Positions 10,851 to 23,545 of a stretch of DNA of 64,000 nt are shown here, piece after piece. Where the stretch lies: the NCBI GenBank assembly GCA_036426205.1, contig CM071568.1:233620330-233684329 (forward strand), in the 5' to 3' direction. Both the position numbers and the translations under genes were made by a program. The notes beneath the pieces were generated by a model that was not told the DNA's origin, made no database searches, and was given only the letters and a program-made list of their open reading frames with translations. The DNA comes from Ascaphus truei. Its lineage: Eukaryota; Chordata; Amphibia; Anura; Ascaphidae. Numbering within the stretch: the first letter of the stretch is position 1; each line of letters opens with the position of its first letter.

Positions 10851-11820
10851 CAAGATAAGTTTTACTTTATATAATGGTGCTTCCCCCACCCTCTGGGAGG
10901 TTTGGCCATTACTAAATGTGTGGTGCATTATACCTGCTGGTAACAGGAGGGCTGAGCTGTCTGCCAGTGGTAGTGGGGTCACAGGATCAGGTTTCTGGGG
11001 TACATTACCCACATGGTTGTCTAGCAGTGCAGTTCCTCCATCTGCTGTAGGCTCCAGATAGTAGAAGATGATCTCCTACCATACAACTATCACCTCTCTT
11101 CCCAGTAAGATCACACACTAGGTGGGAGTATAACAACAGGAATGGTTTATTCTCTTGGTCTGTGCAGTACAGGAACAAGGCAGATTTCTGCCAACTGCAG
11201 TCTTTGGATGGTCAACTTATGGATGGTTCCTGGACTACCACTACTGGTCAGGGCCTCTGCCACTGTCCTAGGTCTTCCCGACTCCTCTAACTGAAGTCAG
11301 GGTATAGGTCAACACTTGCTCTACTCAAAGGGGAAGAGGAACAGGGAAGGCCCCAATCTCAGGCTCCCTGTGTGCGGCCTGCCTCTCTCAGTGGGGTGAG
11401 GCACTACTAAATTTGGGCGGCACTGCCCTTAAGTACAGCCAGGAGGAGTGCATCAGGTCTGTCCCATGATTGGTCATGCTCAGGCCTGATGTCACCGCCT
11501 CACACTGTCACTCCAGTGCAGCATCAAGGAGGGGGCAAACCCCATGTAGACTACTGGCAGCCAGATTCTAGCAGGGCTTTCTGCCAGGAGTAGGGCAGGT
11601 TAGTAGCCAAAGGTGGCATGGCTAAATTTAAAACGGATGGAATGCTATCTGTGGATGAAACCTATCCCTCCCCCCTATGCAAAATGCGATTTATGACTAG
11701 GTGTTAAATGGTCCCTGAATGTTTGTGATGTAAGAGTGTGTGTGTGTGTGTGTATACATTTATAAAGTGCCCACAGTGTATACAGTGCTTTCCAAAAGGT
11801 GTGTGTGGAGTTGGAGTGTA
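10851..11820. mobile_element. LTR-like GC-richer fragment and spacer
   Basis: About 11100-11640 has LTR-like texture (GGAACAAGGCAG, CTGCCAACTGCAG, CCCTTAAGTACAGCC) but no termini or target duplication were found. A short (TG)n lies at 11735-11752. No gene is seen. Confidence 0.3.
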
Positions 11821-12152
11821 CTGTAGTGCCGACTGTTATTCTAACACAAACCAGTGGCAATCGCCACAAAGACCCAGGTACATGCTGGGTCCATGCTGGG
11901 TCATGTTTAAGGCAAGTTTAAGACATTTCTGCATTGGCTAATGGCCCATCAGATTAACAGCGGGAGTCCCTGGCAGTCCCATTTAACTGAATGGGACTGC
12001 CAGGGACCCCTGCTGTGTTAATCCGATGGGTCATTAGTCAATGCAGAAATGCCTTAAACTTTCCTTAAACTAGCCAGGTTACACCCAGCATGTACCCAGC
12101 ATGTAACCGGGCTAGTTTAAGGCAAGCCTTAGAATACTCATTGTCTCGTCTG
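11821..12152. mobile_element. TA-flanked MITE with CAG/CTG ends, copy 1
   Basis: 332 bp flanked by TA (11819-11820, 12153-12154). The left end reads CTGTAGTGCC...TATTCTAAC and the right end, reverse-complemented, CAGACGAGAC...TATTCTAAG. The middle (11942-12050) is a strong hairpin built from GGGAGTCCCTGGCAGTCCC and its complement. A sister copy lies at 49956-50288. The TA target and CAG termini suggest a Tc1/mariner-type non-autonomous element. Confidence 0.65.
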
Positions 12153-12330
12153 TATACGAATGATGTTGGTGGGTGTTGAAATCTAAGAGGGTGTTGCAGT
12201 ACTATAAATGTGTGTGGATACTATGTAGTCCCTATTGGTATATAGGGATAGAATGAAATTGTACATATGTATGTGTAAGAGACAGGTGTGTGTGCATTCA
12301 CATAGCGCAGTATTTATAGATATGGGATTT

Positions 12331-12820
12331 AGCACTCATGGGAAGAGTGTTCTCTTGTGTAGTGGCTCATGAAACTGCGGTCTCTGTTTAGGCCACCTTT
12401 CAGTGTCCTGAACAGTTTCATTAATTAGTATTCATGCAACCGTCTCTCCTTCAGTGTTCTAAGATTACTTTTGAGTATGGCCACCTTCAGATCGTTCATC
12501 TTATGGCCAGAGTCAGAGAAATGTTCTCCGACAGGACTGTCTCTTGTTCTGCGTGTGATGCTGTGGTGATGCAGATTCATTCTCTTGTTTAGCCCCTGTC
12601 CCGTCTCACCTATGTAGTAGCAGCTTCCTGGGCATTTCATGCACATGATAAGGTACATGACATTGCTGAAGGAACAGGAGAACCTTCCTTTGATTTTGTA
12701 CTCCAGATTCCTGTGTGGTAATTGTGCCTGCTGTGTGGAGCATGCGTCCTGGCATGGTCTTGTTCCACATGCAGTTGTATTATTGATTAAATATATATAC
12801 ATACACATACACACACACAC
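12331..12820 (-). pseudogene. GIY-YIG domain remnant of a retroelement
   Basis: Minus-strand open stretch with a GIY-YIG core: VMYLIMCMKCPG, then CYYIGETGQGLNKRMNLH, and a C-terminal ERRLHEYKLMKLF that runs into the 12331-12425 region. The Cys-containing KCPG just before the YIG is typical of Penelope-type endonuclease domains. It differs in sequence from the other GIY-YIG copies here, so it is a separate family. No upstream reverse transcriptase is present. Confidence 0.55.
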
Positions 12821-13769
12821 ACACTCTCCAATGGTCTCTCAGTATAGATAATTAAAAGGCTCTAATATTCACATAGTACTGTATAGTCACAATTCCAGGG
12901 TGCGAGTCCAGACATTCAGTGTAGGGGACAGCTGGTCATTAACAGTAGGTAATGCCTAGTCTGAGGAGATGATTAATTATAGAACTGGTGACTCACATGA
13001 TTGAATCTAAAAAGGTTATTACAAAGCATTCATAGAGCCATAGCTACTGTGTGCTCAGGTTTCCAGGCATAACAATTCTAATCTAGAATATATCGGAAAC
13101 CTCGATTTGATCTCTAAGGTAGAATTTCAATTAGTCACATACAGTATATTGGAGTCACACTAAAGTGAATTCCCCCAGGCATGTAATTGTTCCACTCAAC
13201 ATAAGAAAATGTACAATATAAAAAATTATATATACATCTGTAGAATTGGGCATGTACATGGAATCTCCTATTTTACTGAAGAGATAATTCTGCAGAGATT
13301 ACAAAATTGAAAGGAGTCATAAAGCTGTTCTTAGAAAACTGCCAATATCACTATTTTTAAAAGCCCCACAAAAGCAGTTTTATTTACATTTCCAGAAAAC
13401 AGCCAGGTTTATTCCACAAAGAGTTATATGTTAATGGATTGAAAAGGAAAGGTAAATATGATTTTGTAAAAGTGAAATATATAAATTTTTGGGGGGTCAA
13501 AATATAACCTTCTAATTATCGATTAAATGATTACTTGAGTGTAGAGCAAAATAGGTATTACGATTTTGCAAGCAATGTTCACTTAGAAGTAATTAATTCT
13601 CACTGTGTGAAATACTGTATGACAAAAAAACTGTTTATATGAAGTTGTTTTTTTAATATAAAATTCAGTAAATAAGGTTCATATAGTGCATTCCTATGTC
13701 ATTTAACCTTTAGTTTGAAGGATATTCCCTTGTATACATTGTTTCTAATAATGAAATTGTTGTATTTAG
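12821..13769 (+). other. Intron or 5' flank of macc1
   Basis: AT-rich, no coding signal. It ends in a splice-acceptor-like TGTATTTAG at 13761-13769 directly before the first coding exon. The upstream non-coding exon(s) could not be identified. Confidence 0.45.
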
Positions 13770-13776
13770 AAGGAAA

Positions 13777-13891
13777 ATGTCAACGAGTCGATCACATTCT
13801 TTTCGTTCTGGTGGAATTTCAAGGAGTAAGTCGGAGGGGACCTTGATTGACTTTGATGACCGAAAAGCCTCAACAAGTAACACTTTAACAG
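13777..13891 (+). CDS. macc1: macc1 coding exon 1 (start codon)
   Basis: Encodes the first 38 residues (from MSTSRSHSFRSGG) plus one base of a split Asp codon. An acceptor-like TATTTAG ends at 13769 and the exon ends at a GT donor (ACAG|GTGACA). The N-terminal Arg/Ser-rich stretch with SKSEGTLIDF resembles the start of vertebrate MACC1 proteins. The phase fits: one base here plus two in the next exon give Asp, and the frame continues cleanly. The ATG is the first in the exon. The open frame beyond 13891 is intron read-through. Confidence 0.8.
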
Positions 13892-15270
13892 GTGACATAT
13901 TCAAAGGTTACTTATATAACTGGTATATTTCAGCATGTGCTGTTACGATGAAGAAAAGGAGGTATTACAAATTCCATAGTAATTAAAGCTTGTTAATACA
14001 CCTTGTATTATTACAATTAATACTTGTGTTTTGTACTCAAGTTAACGTCAGCTTATTTTTATACTTTCATATATACTGTAATTTTTTGCTCTATTGGTTT
14101 AGCAGAGTTTCAGTGAAGGTTAGAATTTTAGTGAAGAAAATAGTACAACAATAACTCTGCCAACGAAAAAAATATCTGTTAACATTCTGCATTTTTACAT
14201 CATCTTAATACCAAAGATTAGTTGAGTGTGTGAAGGCTATGCTGCTGAAGGTGGTTATACATCCGGTTAGTCTTCTTAGTTACACAAAATCGATCTGCTA
14301 AATAGTTTATGGAATATCATCATTGCACGGTGTAGGGCCCAGTACAGTGCTGGCTCACTATTTGCAAATGTACACATTTGTACCCTATTTTTATGTAGCC
14401 TACAGTCTAATTCTAAAAATCAATATATCACTGTTGAAGATTTATGAAGAAAGAATTTACCCATTGAAAGCAGCGGCTGCATCTACTCATTATGTTTACA
14501 TTTTTACTTCCCTGAACCAGGACTGATCTATGGTTCTCCAACTTCCGGTGACACCCGAGTTCTCGAGATACTGTCACCAGAAACAATAAACCTGCAAGGT
14601 CAGGCTAGCAGATCTTCATACTGGGAATGTCACAAGTTCTGTCTGTCTGACAGTAACCCTTTCCAATTACATTATATTCTGGTTTTAGAAAGTAAAAATC
14701 CTAAACTCACATTTGCTGTTTCTCAGTTTCCTTTTCAAATTCTGAAAATACTATTTGAGATAACTACAGTTGTTAAGGTCATAGGACATTAGGAGACAAA
14801 GTGTCTCCTAATGTTTTATGTTCTTGAGAGAATCCAAAGTTTTAACATAAAGTATAATTGTTTGAAGTAATACAAATCAGTTTGATTTGCCAACTCAGAA
14901 TCTTTTGCAGATTTGGACTGAATTTACTAATCAAATTACGGTATCTGTAATTGAAAATCTTAAATCATTAGTGTCTTATTATTGTCATACTCAACATCTC
15001 AGGTTGGAGCTTCTGCATATTCAAACTTTTTCAAATATTCCCATTTTACCTTTATTTCTTTTAAAAGTTTTGGGCTGAGGGAGGAAGTCTTAATTGATCA
15101 TATAAATTAAAAAGTTTTTTGCAGATATGTATCTAGTGTAATTTTTTTTATTTATATCTGTAATAAACAACTGTAGAAATAGTTTGATAATTTCATAGCA
15201 TTCAAATTACAAATAATTTGAAATCGAATTAATTGAATATATATCTATAATACCTTCATTTTTTTTGCAG
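13892..15270 (+). other. macc1: macc1 intron
   Basis: 1,379 bp, GT donor and TTTTTTGCAG acceptor. AT-rich with no recognisable gene or clear repeat; a TACTGTA heptamer lies near 14077. Short open frames inside are incidental. Confidence 0.7.
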
Positions 15271-17318
15271 ATAATGTGGCAAAGGAGTTTGACCTGCTTA
15301 TTGACTGGTCTGATGTGTTCCAAAATCATTCCCAGATATTTTCAAAGTCTACAAACCCTTTCTGGAATGGACTTTCTGAATCCAACCCCTTCCTTGATGA
15401 TGTGGTTCAAGCTAACACTTGTTCAAAGAGTAATGCTAATGTTTCTATTTTGAAAGAAGATCCTTTTCTGTTGTTTAGAGATTCGGAAAACAGAAATTCA
15501 TATGCTTCTTCAGGGGATGAACTGGATATTGACTACCTATTAAAGAAGTCTGCTACTTGGAGATCTGCAAGATCTAAGAGTGTTTCTGACTTGGATGTTT
15601 TAGAAGGCAAACAATCAGATGTTCAAGACCGTTCCACTACTGGGAAGATTCTGGCTCCTGATTTAGAATGGCTTCGGGATGACCGTGAAGCTTATAAAAT
15701 GGCATGGTTGAGCCATAGGCAACTAACAAGATCTTGTCTTGATTTGGATGTAATGAGTCAAAGCCCGGGATGGGCACAAACACAAGCGGCTGATACTCAC
15801 ATAGTTTGTAAAATAGATCATCAAGGTGGTTCTGTGCAGCTTCCTAATTCTGATATAACTGTCCATGTTCCTGAAGGTCATGTGGCTCCTGGGGAATTTC
15901 AGGACGTTTCTTTACGAGCGATTCTCGACTCACCAGCTTCACTCAACAATAACCTTTCAACTACTGTTAGTCCTGTTCTGGAAATAACACTAAGCAACGT
16001 CAACACAGTAGAGACTCTCTTGCTGGATATGAAAATAGCTGTTGAGGTAAAGAAGGATCCTTACAGCCAAGTAATGACTGAGATTGCAACTTTTTACAGC
16101 AACAACAAAGAAGGTCCTTTTCAAAAAATTCCAAATGGTTATGTTTACTTTGACACGGTACAAATTAAGTTGCCCATCCTGAGCCGTGTATCATACATAG
16201 TAACTGCTGCACAGGCCAAAGCTATTCAGTATCCAGCTACTAGTGTTTATGATTACATTCATAAAATATTAACTGTGGGAATTTATGGACCAAAGCATAT
16301 TCATCCAGCTTTCACCACTGTTTTATCAGTCTTCGGGCACAACTATACTCCAGAAAAACTCAGAGTCGACGATATAAAAAAACGTGGGAAAAATATGCCA
16401 CCAGTTGTTTTTCAGCTTTGGGGAAAACATCAATTGGTGCTTAATAAGCTAACAGATTTAGCCATTTGTTTTGTTTCGACTGACTCAAATTTTGAAGTGA
16501 ATTCGAAGGATAACCAAAATGAAATAAAGGAGCAACAGTTGAGAACGGGAAAAATGATTCACACACAATTTCCATTTTCATTAAATGGCAGTGGAGACAT
16601 CCAGGCATTTGTTTTCATGGTTCAGATTAGGGATAATCAACAATTATTGGTATCTGAGTTCCGTGTAAAAACTCCTGATTCTGCACCCAAAGTACACTGC
16701 GTGCCCAGAAATCAAATTCGTCAGCAGAAACGCAAAGAGATTAAATCTGCCCCTCTGCCACTTTTAAATACTATAAAATATCCTAAGTTTCACGATAAGA
16801 CTTTACAGATCAGCTTCTTTGGTGTGACTTTAAAAACAGTTTTGCGCCAAAATAAGATTGACTACTTACTCGAATATTTTAAAGGAGACACAATAGCACT
16901 TCTTGGTGACGATAAAGTAAAAGCTATTGGTCAGACCAAAATTAAAGAGTGGTACGTGGGAGTCCTGAGAGGAAGGGTCGGCCTTGTACACTGCAAAAAT
17001 GTCAAGATTATTTCCAAAGAGCAAGTCATCGATTTTTCAGATGTACAATTTACAACCAAGATGCTGTTGGAACAAATTGCATTGCCATTTAAAAAACTGA
17101 CCTACATATATTCATCAGTGCTTTCCCTTGTGTCTGAGAATGTTTATGACTGGAGATGCTTCGCTGATGTACTAGGGTATTCACATTTGTCACTAGATGA
17201 TCTCAGTCATACACCTACAGAAATGGAATCCGAGAGCGTGTCTTCTGTGGTGAAGAAGTTGAAGGAAGATTGTCATGCTGATTCCAAAAAGAAAAGATTT
17301 CATTATGAGCTGATTATG
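15271..17318 (+). CDS. macc1: macc1 large coding exon
   Basis: Encodes residues about 39-721 of MACC1, a cytoplasmic adaptor-like protein that can act as a transcriptional regulator of MET in mammals. Visible in order: NPFW (67) and NPFL (77) motifs, then DPF (102), all EH/AP2-type endocytic signals; an acidic SSGDELD segment; a ZU5-like region (about 216-350, GGSVQLPNSDITVHVPEGHV); a middle UPA-like part; an SH3-like domain (about 565-620, IDYLLEYFKGDTIALLG ... WYVGVL); and the start of the death-domain region. The related SH3BP4 is less likely: the NPF/DPF spacing and SGDELD segment match MACC1. The exon ends at ATG|GTAAGT in phase 0. One very large exon is typical of this gene. Confidence 0.92.
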
Positions 17319-17737
17319 GTAAGTGCTGGTATACTAAGGCTTTACTGATAATATGTTACTTACTTGAGTTGTATTTTTTTAAACCTGATTTGTTTATTTT
17401 TATTTTGGAAAAGAGAACCATGACCAAATTACTGATCATATAAAGAAATAACAATCAAAGCTTTAATGCTGAGTTGTATACATAAATACACCATCATTCT
17501 TAGCAGACTTACCAATAGTAAACATTACATGTTACAACCTAATTGTTACATGTTACAACCTTATTTTAATCAAATATAGTTGTTGTTTGTCCATAACATT
17601 TCCGGTAAATAACTTTTTTTTAATTATTATTATTATTTTTATGTGAAGGTTTTTACCTTTATGGATTACTCGACTAAATAAACCGATATTTTTTTTTTAA
17701 CTCCTATTTGGTTTGATTTTCTGTTTTGTTTATACAG
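17319..17737 (+). other. macc1: macc1 intron
   Basis: 419 bp, GTAAGT donor and TTTATACAG acceptor. No features beyond T-rich runs. Confidence 0.8.
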
Positions 17738-17926
17738 GGCCTCTTGAAGATGGATTGTCAGGGCTTAGTGGCTCGTCTTACACAGGATACAGTTATTTTG
17801 ACTGCTGCTGTACAGTTAGGTGTACGTTGGAGAGAGCTAGCGGAGAAACTGGCCAGACTTACTAGGCAACAAATTGAAGCATATGAAATACCTCATCAAG
17901 GAAAAACAGGAGAAGTTAGTTTACAG
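17738..17926 (+). CDS. macc1: macc1 coding exon 3
   Basis: 63 codons, phase 0 on both sides, from [14 protein letters not shown] to GEVSLQ. It lies in the C-terminal death-domain region; [20 protein letters not shown] has the amphipathic-helix pattern of a death-domain fold. The donor is CAG|GTATGT. The stretch just downstream stays open only briefly into the intron. Confidence 0.88.
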
Positions 17927-18329
17927 GTATGTTTACAGAAAAGTACAGTACACTGAAACAAATTGTATGTTGTAATTTTCACAGGAAAATAAAAATAATA
18001 CATTCATGCTTAAAGCAGCAATCTACACCAACCAACATATTTTTTTTTTTTTTTAACAATTGGTCTTTTTTCATTTTCCAATACAGTATTTATTTTTTAT
18101 CTGATGCTCTGTTACGGAGATGTTTTTAATATGAAGTGTCTGGTTGGTTAAGATGGAGCTCCCCAAGAGCCTAGTGAAGTCAGACAACCTATGGTAACCT
18201 CAGAAGATAGAGTTTTAAAAAAAAATCATGCTTTTGAACATTCAATATTTTCTTCTTTTTAAAAACAAAAAACGAAAAGCAGGACATCCCCAAGGAGGGA
18301 GCAATATACCAGCATATTATGAGTTAAAG

Positions 18330-18506
18330 CAGCGGTAGCCAACTCCAATTCTCAAGGACCAACAATAGGTCAGGTTTTCAGGATATCCCTGCTTCCTGCA
18401 CAGGTTGCTTGACTGAGCCACTGATTGAGTCACCTGTGCTGAAGCAGGGATATCCTGAAAACCTAACCTGTTGGTAGCTCTTGAGGACTGGAGTTGGCCA
18501 CCCCTG
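18330..18506. mobile_element. hAT-type MITE, 177 bp
   Basis: Nearly a full palindrome. The left end is CAGCGGTAGCCAACTCCA; the right end reverse-complemented is CAGGGGTGGCCAACTCCA. CAGGATATCCCTGCTT occurs in both arms. The flanks AGTTAAAG and AGATAAAC look like a decayed 8-bp duplication (6 of 8). Termini and target size fit hAT. Confidence 0.75.
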
Positions 18507-18937
18507 AGATAAACTCGTAGGTTTCTGGTGGGAGATTGCTGCTTTAAGGCAGGCTGTACGGTGCATGCACCTACAAAATAGCTGGGAGGCAAATATAAAA
18601 GATTTTGTTTTCAAAGTAAGGATATAATTTTTCTGACCAAACATGAATTTGTGCCAGATTAAAAAAAATAGTTACCCATTGTTTCACTGGCCCAAGAATA
18701 GGTTCCTCAATTTGTATTGACTTTTGATCTAGTTGTAAATTATTGAATAAGATAATAATACGTACTGTAAAGCTCAGCTGAATTTCTTTGGCTACAGATA
18801 ATATTGAGAATAATTACATCCCATGAAGTAATGTCTTTTTATTATATTGCTTCTCATATCACACAAGCTGATGCAAACAGGGTACAATATAGGAAACAGA
18901 AGAAAGATGCTCCTGTTTAAAATGTCTATCTTGGCTA

Positions 18938-19293
18938 GAAATGGGCACATTTTTTTTTCTGTGAGTGTGGATCCGCAGCGGATTGGCGGTTTCTTTGGAG
19001 CACAAATTTCAGCGGATCAATGTCTAAAAGGACGACTCGCGTTTTGCGGATTTTTTATTATTATTATTACCAATACACTCCCTGGATTCCGCAACCCCGT
19101 GGATGGATTTGTAGAATCCGCGTATTGAATTCTACAAATCCATCCACCGGTTGTATCCAATGGCAGATTTGGAAGAATCCTCGGGGATTTAAACCAGCCA
19201 AATCCATTTACGGATTGTTCACCACAAAATCGTCTTTGGGGGTTACATTAACGAAAAATCTGGGAAATGGATTTCGATGGATTCGCCCATCTC
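18938..19293. mobile_element. MITE (ATGGGYGAA family), intronic copy
   Basis: About 356 bp from GAAATGGGCAC to GATTCGCCCATCTC, TA on both sides. Internal text (CAGCGGATCAATGTC, TTTTGCGGATTTTTTATTA, TTGTATCCAATGG) parallels the 1441 copy in the same order. Confidence 0.6.
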
Positions 19294-20223
19294 TAATCTT
19301 GGTATTAATTATATAGAAGAATCAAGCTTAACCCATAACCCGTTGATGTTTCGTAGAAGTCTTTTGTCAGAGAACTGAGAGAAACACAGGAGTTAACTCA
19401 GTTGAAACCTAGCCATTATTGGTTAATATCGAGTAATATTGGAAAATGTGTTCCTAATAATGCTAATATAATCAGTCTACATTTTGAGAAAAAAATGTAC
19501 AGGGAAATTCTGTGTTATTTTAAAACAATTGTTTAAACATAAATTGATTTTGTATTGATTTTATTGTTCTGTCTGTCCCTCTTTTGGAAACCTTTTCTGG
19601 GAGCAAAAGCCTACTGTACATTCACTAAAGTGTGCAATGCTTTTGCATGCTGGAGCTCGCATTCAAATTAATAAAATCCAATCCAAGCAGCTTAAAATAT
19701 ATATTGTATGCAGCCTTTGATTACCCTTATTGAAAGCCAATTAACTAAATTGTCGATCAGTTTTTCTCCCCTGATCGATCAACAAAATCACTAAAAGGCT
19801 GCTTTTTTTAGTTTCAAATCAAAATCAAAGGATGCTCATATTAAAACTCATTAAAATTGGCATTAACAGTTGAATTTAAAAATATAAAAGTTAGTAAATA
19901 TTATCTAATACTGTAGAACTGATTTATTTACAACAACAAAAAAACACACATATTGCTGAGTTTGCTTCTTCAAGACATGCTAAAAGTTTAGCACCCTTTC
20001 GTGAATATTGGCCAAGGAGAGTTATTTGTCTGATATATTTCTCTGATACGTTAAGCCTTGTCAAGAAGTAGAAATAATGATGAAAATGGGATCAAAACTA
20101 TAGGTCTTCCAAATGGTTTTTATAATTTTATTACAGAATGCATATGTGTTATTTTATTGTGTTTCCAAAACTATTGACTTTTGTTTGAAGATTATTACTT
20201 TTATGAAATATTAAAGAAGACTG

Positions 20224-20322
20224 TACAGCAAATAAAAATACCACCTGTGAACACATTCACATGTCTGCAGACCTGTCTGAGACTTGTACGTGCTCACAAG
20301 TAGTATTTTTATTTGCTATACA
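20224..20322. mobile_element. Small inverted-repeat MITE, about 99 bp
   Basis: Arms TACAGCAAATAAAAATACCA and, reverse-complemented, TATAGCAAATAAAAATACTA enclose a short core. A half copy with the same arm lies at about 23152-23215, and bases 1-25 of the window resemble its right arm. Confidence 0.6.
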
Positions 20323-20632
20323 CTGTATGGTGGAGGGGTTTTGTCACTTTTTTACTGACAATAAAAAAGTTTGTCTGGTTAAAGAGGACTTTAAGATTTA
20401 GCAAAATAGATTTTATAGCAAAGGAGCATTTTTATTTTTTTGTACCATGTGATACGAGAGGTTCCCCATATTTTTTCACATTTGAGTTACATACAGTACA
20501 TTCTGATAACTGTACTTTGGTGTTTTCAAAAATGTACTGGTTTTTGGTGAAATAGTCCCACTTTAAACAAGGTCCTTTTTAACTTTTAGCAAGTATTGCA
20601 TGAATCAATTAACTCTTTAAACTTGATTCCAG

Positions 20633-20848
20633 ATGATGTGGAAGCCTGCATTTGACTTCCTGTATACATGGGGAGCTCACTATGGAGACAGTTACAGGGA
20701 TGTTTTGCAAGACTTGCACTGTGCATTGGATAAGATGAAAAATCCGGTGACCAGACAGTGGAGAGAGTTAACTGGCACTCTCATTTTTGTGAACTGCTTA
20801 GAGAAATTAAGAATGACTGCCTTCTCTAGATCGGAAGAGGGACTATGA
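20633..20848 (+). CDS. macc1: macc1 last coding exon (stop codon)
   Basis: 71 codons plus TGA at 20846-20848, phase 0, from [18 protein letters not shown] to SRSEEGL. It supplies the final death-domain helices ([26 protein letters not shown]). With the other exons the protein is about 855 residues, close to the usual vertebrate length of about 850. There are no frameshifts or missing segments, so the gene looks intact. Confidence 0.92.
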   Translation: MMWKPAFDFLYTWGAHYGDSYRDVLQDLHCALDKMKNPVTRQWRELTGTLIFVNCLEKLRMTAFSRSEEGL

Positions 20849-23205
20849 AGTGATTATCTTTTATATTCTCATAGATCTGTGAAAAGTATGTGTATGTACT
20901 GTATGTATGTATGTACTGTATTGCCTTCTGAGTGAAATGTTCTTTAAATTTTCTTAAAACCAATGTACTGCCATTTACCTTTGCCAAAATAAGTGTGACT
21001 TTTTGTTTTTATTTGTTTATTTTTTGCCTTGCAATTGAATTAATATTTTTTTGTGTTTAACTAATATCTTTGTCAATAACAATCAGGTGGGCAGTTTTTA
21101 TAGCAAATCAAGCCGTATTGTACATCGACAGGATGACTTGTACCTCAATGTCCATTGTTGCTGCCTTCAACACTCTTTATTTAAAGCAGCAATTCCAGCT
21201 GCTAATATTGTAATTTTATTTTTGATATTACAAGGAGGGGGACGGACCAGAGATTTTGACATTGAAAAAATCTCAAAACAGCTATACAAACAAAGCTATT
21301 GTTTTGTTTTCATACCAACTTTAAATGAACAATTAGTGCCCAGATTCACTACGTGCCGTTAAAAGAGGGGAAATAATGTGACGCCACCCGAAACACGAAG
21401 GGACATTATTTTCCCTGAGTTAATGCCCTGTTCACCAAGTTTATTATATACAAACATAACGGTCAAACTTGAGCTCATTAGAATAAGATGATAACACTAG
21501 GTTAAATTCAAATAACGCAATGTACAGTAACTAAAGTTTTGTCATTACTCCCATACAGACTCTGAAACAGGGAAAGAAGGGGAGAAAATCCCAAGAATAG
21601 ATGGTAAAACATAATGAAATAAACGGTTATAACCTTTTCAAAATATTAACCCCTTAGTTGCCCAAGTGACCAGCTAGGCATGGGTTAATATTTTAAAAAG
21701 TTTATTTTTGTTAATCTATTCTTGGTATTCTGTCCTCTTCAAGGCCTATTTCACTTTCTGTATGGGAATAACCCCAGTTTTAGGTATGACTTGAAATAAC
21801 TTAAAGGTGTTCCCTAGTGTTTAATATGTATAAACGTAGAGATTGACGCTCATACAAGTGTATAGACTCACAAACTGTATTACAGCATATAGGTAGATAG
21901 GAACTTCCATAAATAATTCCAGCAATTATATAATACTAGGTTAAGGGGGGACATGAACATGGGACCTAGCGGTCAGTCAGCGCGACTACCGCAGATATGG
22001 TTTACCCTGCTTACCCCCCTTACCATATACACTTCCCTAAATATGGACCAAGGTAACATAGAATGTGTTTAAACTTAAGTGCTAAGAGAATGCTTAATGT
22101 ATGCTTATGATTATGACTCATTTTCATATCATTTTCACTAACAAACGTTATTTATAACAATTTTTTTAAGTGAGTCAACGTTACATTTTTAACTTTAGTG
22201 TATACTGTTTTAGCGTTAAAGTGACAACCTATAGTTAACATCCCATGAAATAGCATAATAGAGCTTAGTGTACCTGGGCCATGTGTCAAAAGAGGAATAA
22301 TTTCAGCAGTCCAGCTTTTGACATTACTTTCCAAGTTTACCCCCCAAAAATATATTTAATATAAATGGTAGTGAGGATTATCTACAGACACAATTATTTG
22401 TGAATATACTTGCCAAGTGAGTTCCAGATGGCATAAATATATTGTCCCTGGTATTTAAAAGTAGGACAAATAGTGCAGTTTTTTGTGGGGTGCGTAAAAC
22501 CATAATAATACAAAATAAAGATACTCCAACAGTATGTGAGCTACCTCTCTATGTTCGGCTTCAAAACTAAAAATGTACATGGCTGGTAGTTTTGTTTTAC
22601 CAGAAATATTTTTATTTATTAGCCATTTTTGTCGTGAGTGATTTTTTTTTTTTTAAATCGGTTATTGTCAGTGTTGATACAATACACATTTACAAATTAC
22701 TGGGATAAAGTAAAATGGATCAATGTTTTGAACAAGATTGCCATGTATACTGTAACTGTAAGTAACGCAATAATATTACAGTAAGATTACAGTATCTCCA
22801 GATATGCAGATACAGATATGTTTCGATGTATTTGGCAAAGTAAGTGCTGGGCATGTAAGTGGAATCTGCAGCTTCCTCAACTTTGATGGGCTTTACAGAG
22901 CGTGAATAGAAACAGAAGAAATAAACACTAGTTAATTAATTTAATCTCCTTGTCTATACAGATTTTAGGTAAAGTCTGTGCGAGTTTTTCCATAAAACAT
23001 TAATCAGAAGGGAAATTAAATAAGACTTTATTTCCCCTGCTTTTATGGAGTTTTTATAAAGTCCAAACAAAACCTTTAAATGAGCATCATCCATTTAAGG
23101 ATCCTGCATCAAAGAAACATGATGAGGATACCTTCATTAACATCATATTTTAAGCAAATAAAAATACCACTTGTGGGTACACTTGCATGTCTCAGACAAG
23201 TCTGC

Positions 23206-23545
23206 AACGCTGTCTGAGATTCAGTACATGGGGTATATATTAAAAAGTCCCTTGACAACAAAAAAACACAACAATTCTGCAATAGTGAACTTACAACTGG
23301 TATATAAAAAAAATCGGTTGCAAGTGGGACCGGGAGATCCGGGAATACAGCCGGTGGAGAAGATGTACTGTAGCAGGCCCAGAACCATAGACTCCTTCAG
23401 CTGAATGCGTTTCTCTCTCTCTCTTCTCTCTGACTGATCCACTGCTCCACTAATGACAGCGTACATAGCAGCCTCTCTTCTATGGGTCCGGACCTGCTAC
23501 AGCTTCTCCACTAGCTGTATATACCCCATATACTGAATCTCCGTT
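23206..23545. mobile_element. Fold-back MITE in the presumed 3' UTR
   Basis: Inverted arms: GAGATTCAGTACATGGGGTA at the left and the complement of ATACCCCATATACTGAATCT at the right, with further pairing (GGAGAAG ... CTTCTCC, CAGGCCC ... GGACCTG). The left arm has GATGTACTGTAGCAGG where the right arm reads GCTGTAGCAGG, so it is five bases longer at a TA. No coding content. Confidence 0.55.

Larger units (their letters stand above)
17927..20632 (+). other. macc1: macc1 last intron, MITE-rich
   Basis: 2.7 kb, GTATGT donor and TTGATTCCAG acceptor. It contains a hAT-type MITE (18330), a second ATGGGYGAA MITE (18938) and a small inverted-repeat element (20224). The remainder is AT-rich with no coding signal. 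Confidence 0.8.

Noticed and set aside
17319..17348. The last nine codons of the 690-codon open frame over the large macc1 exon
   Set aside because: They lie after a clean GTAAGT donor and do not resemble MACC1; they are intron read-through.
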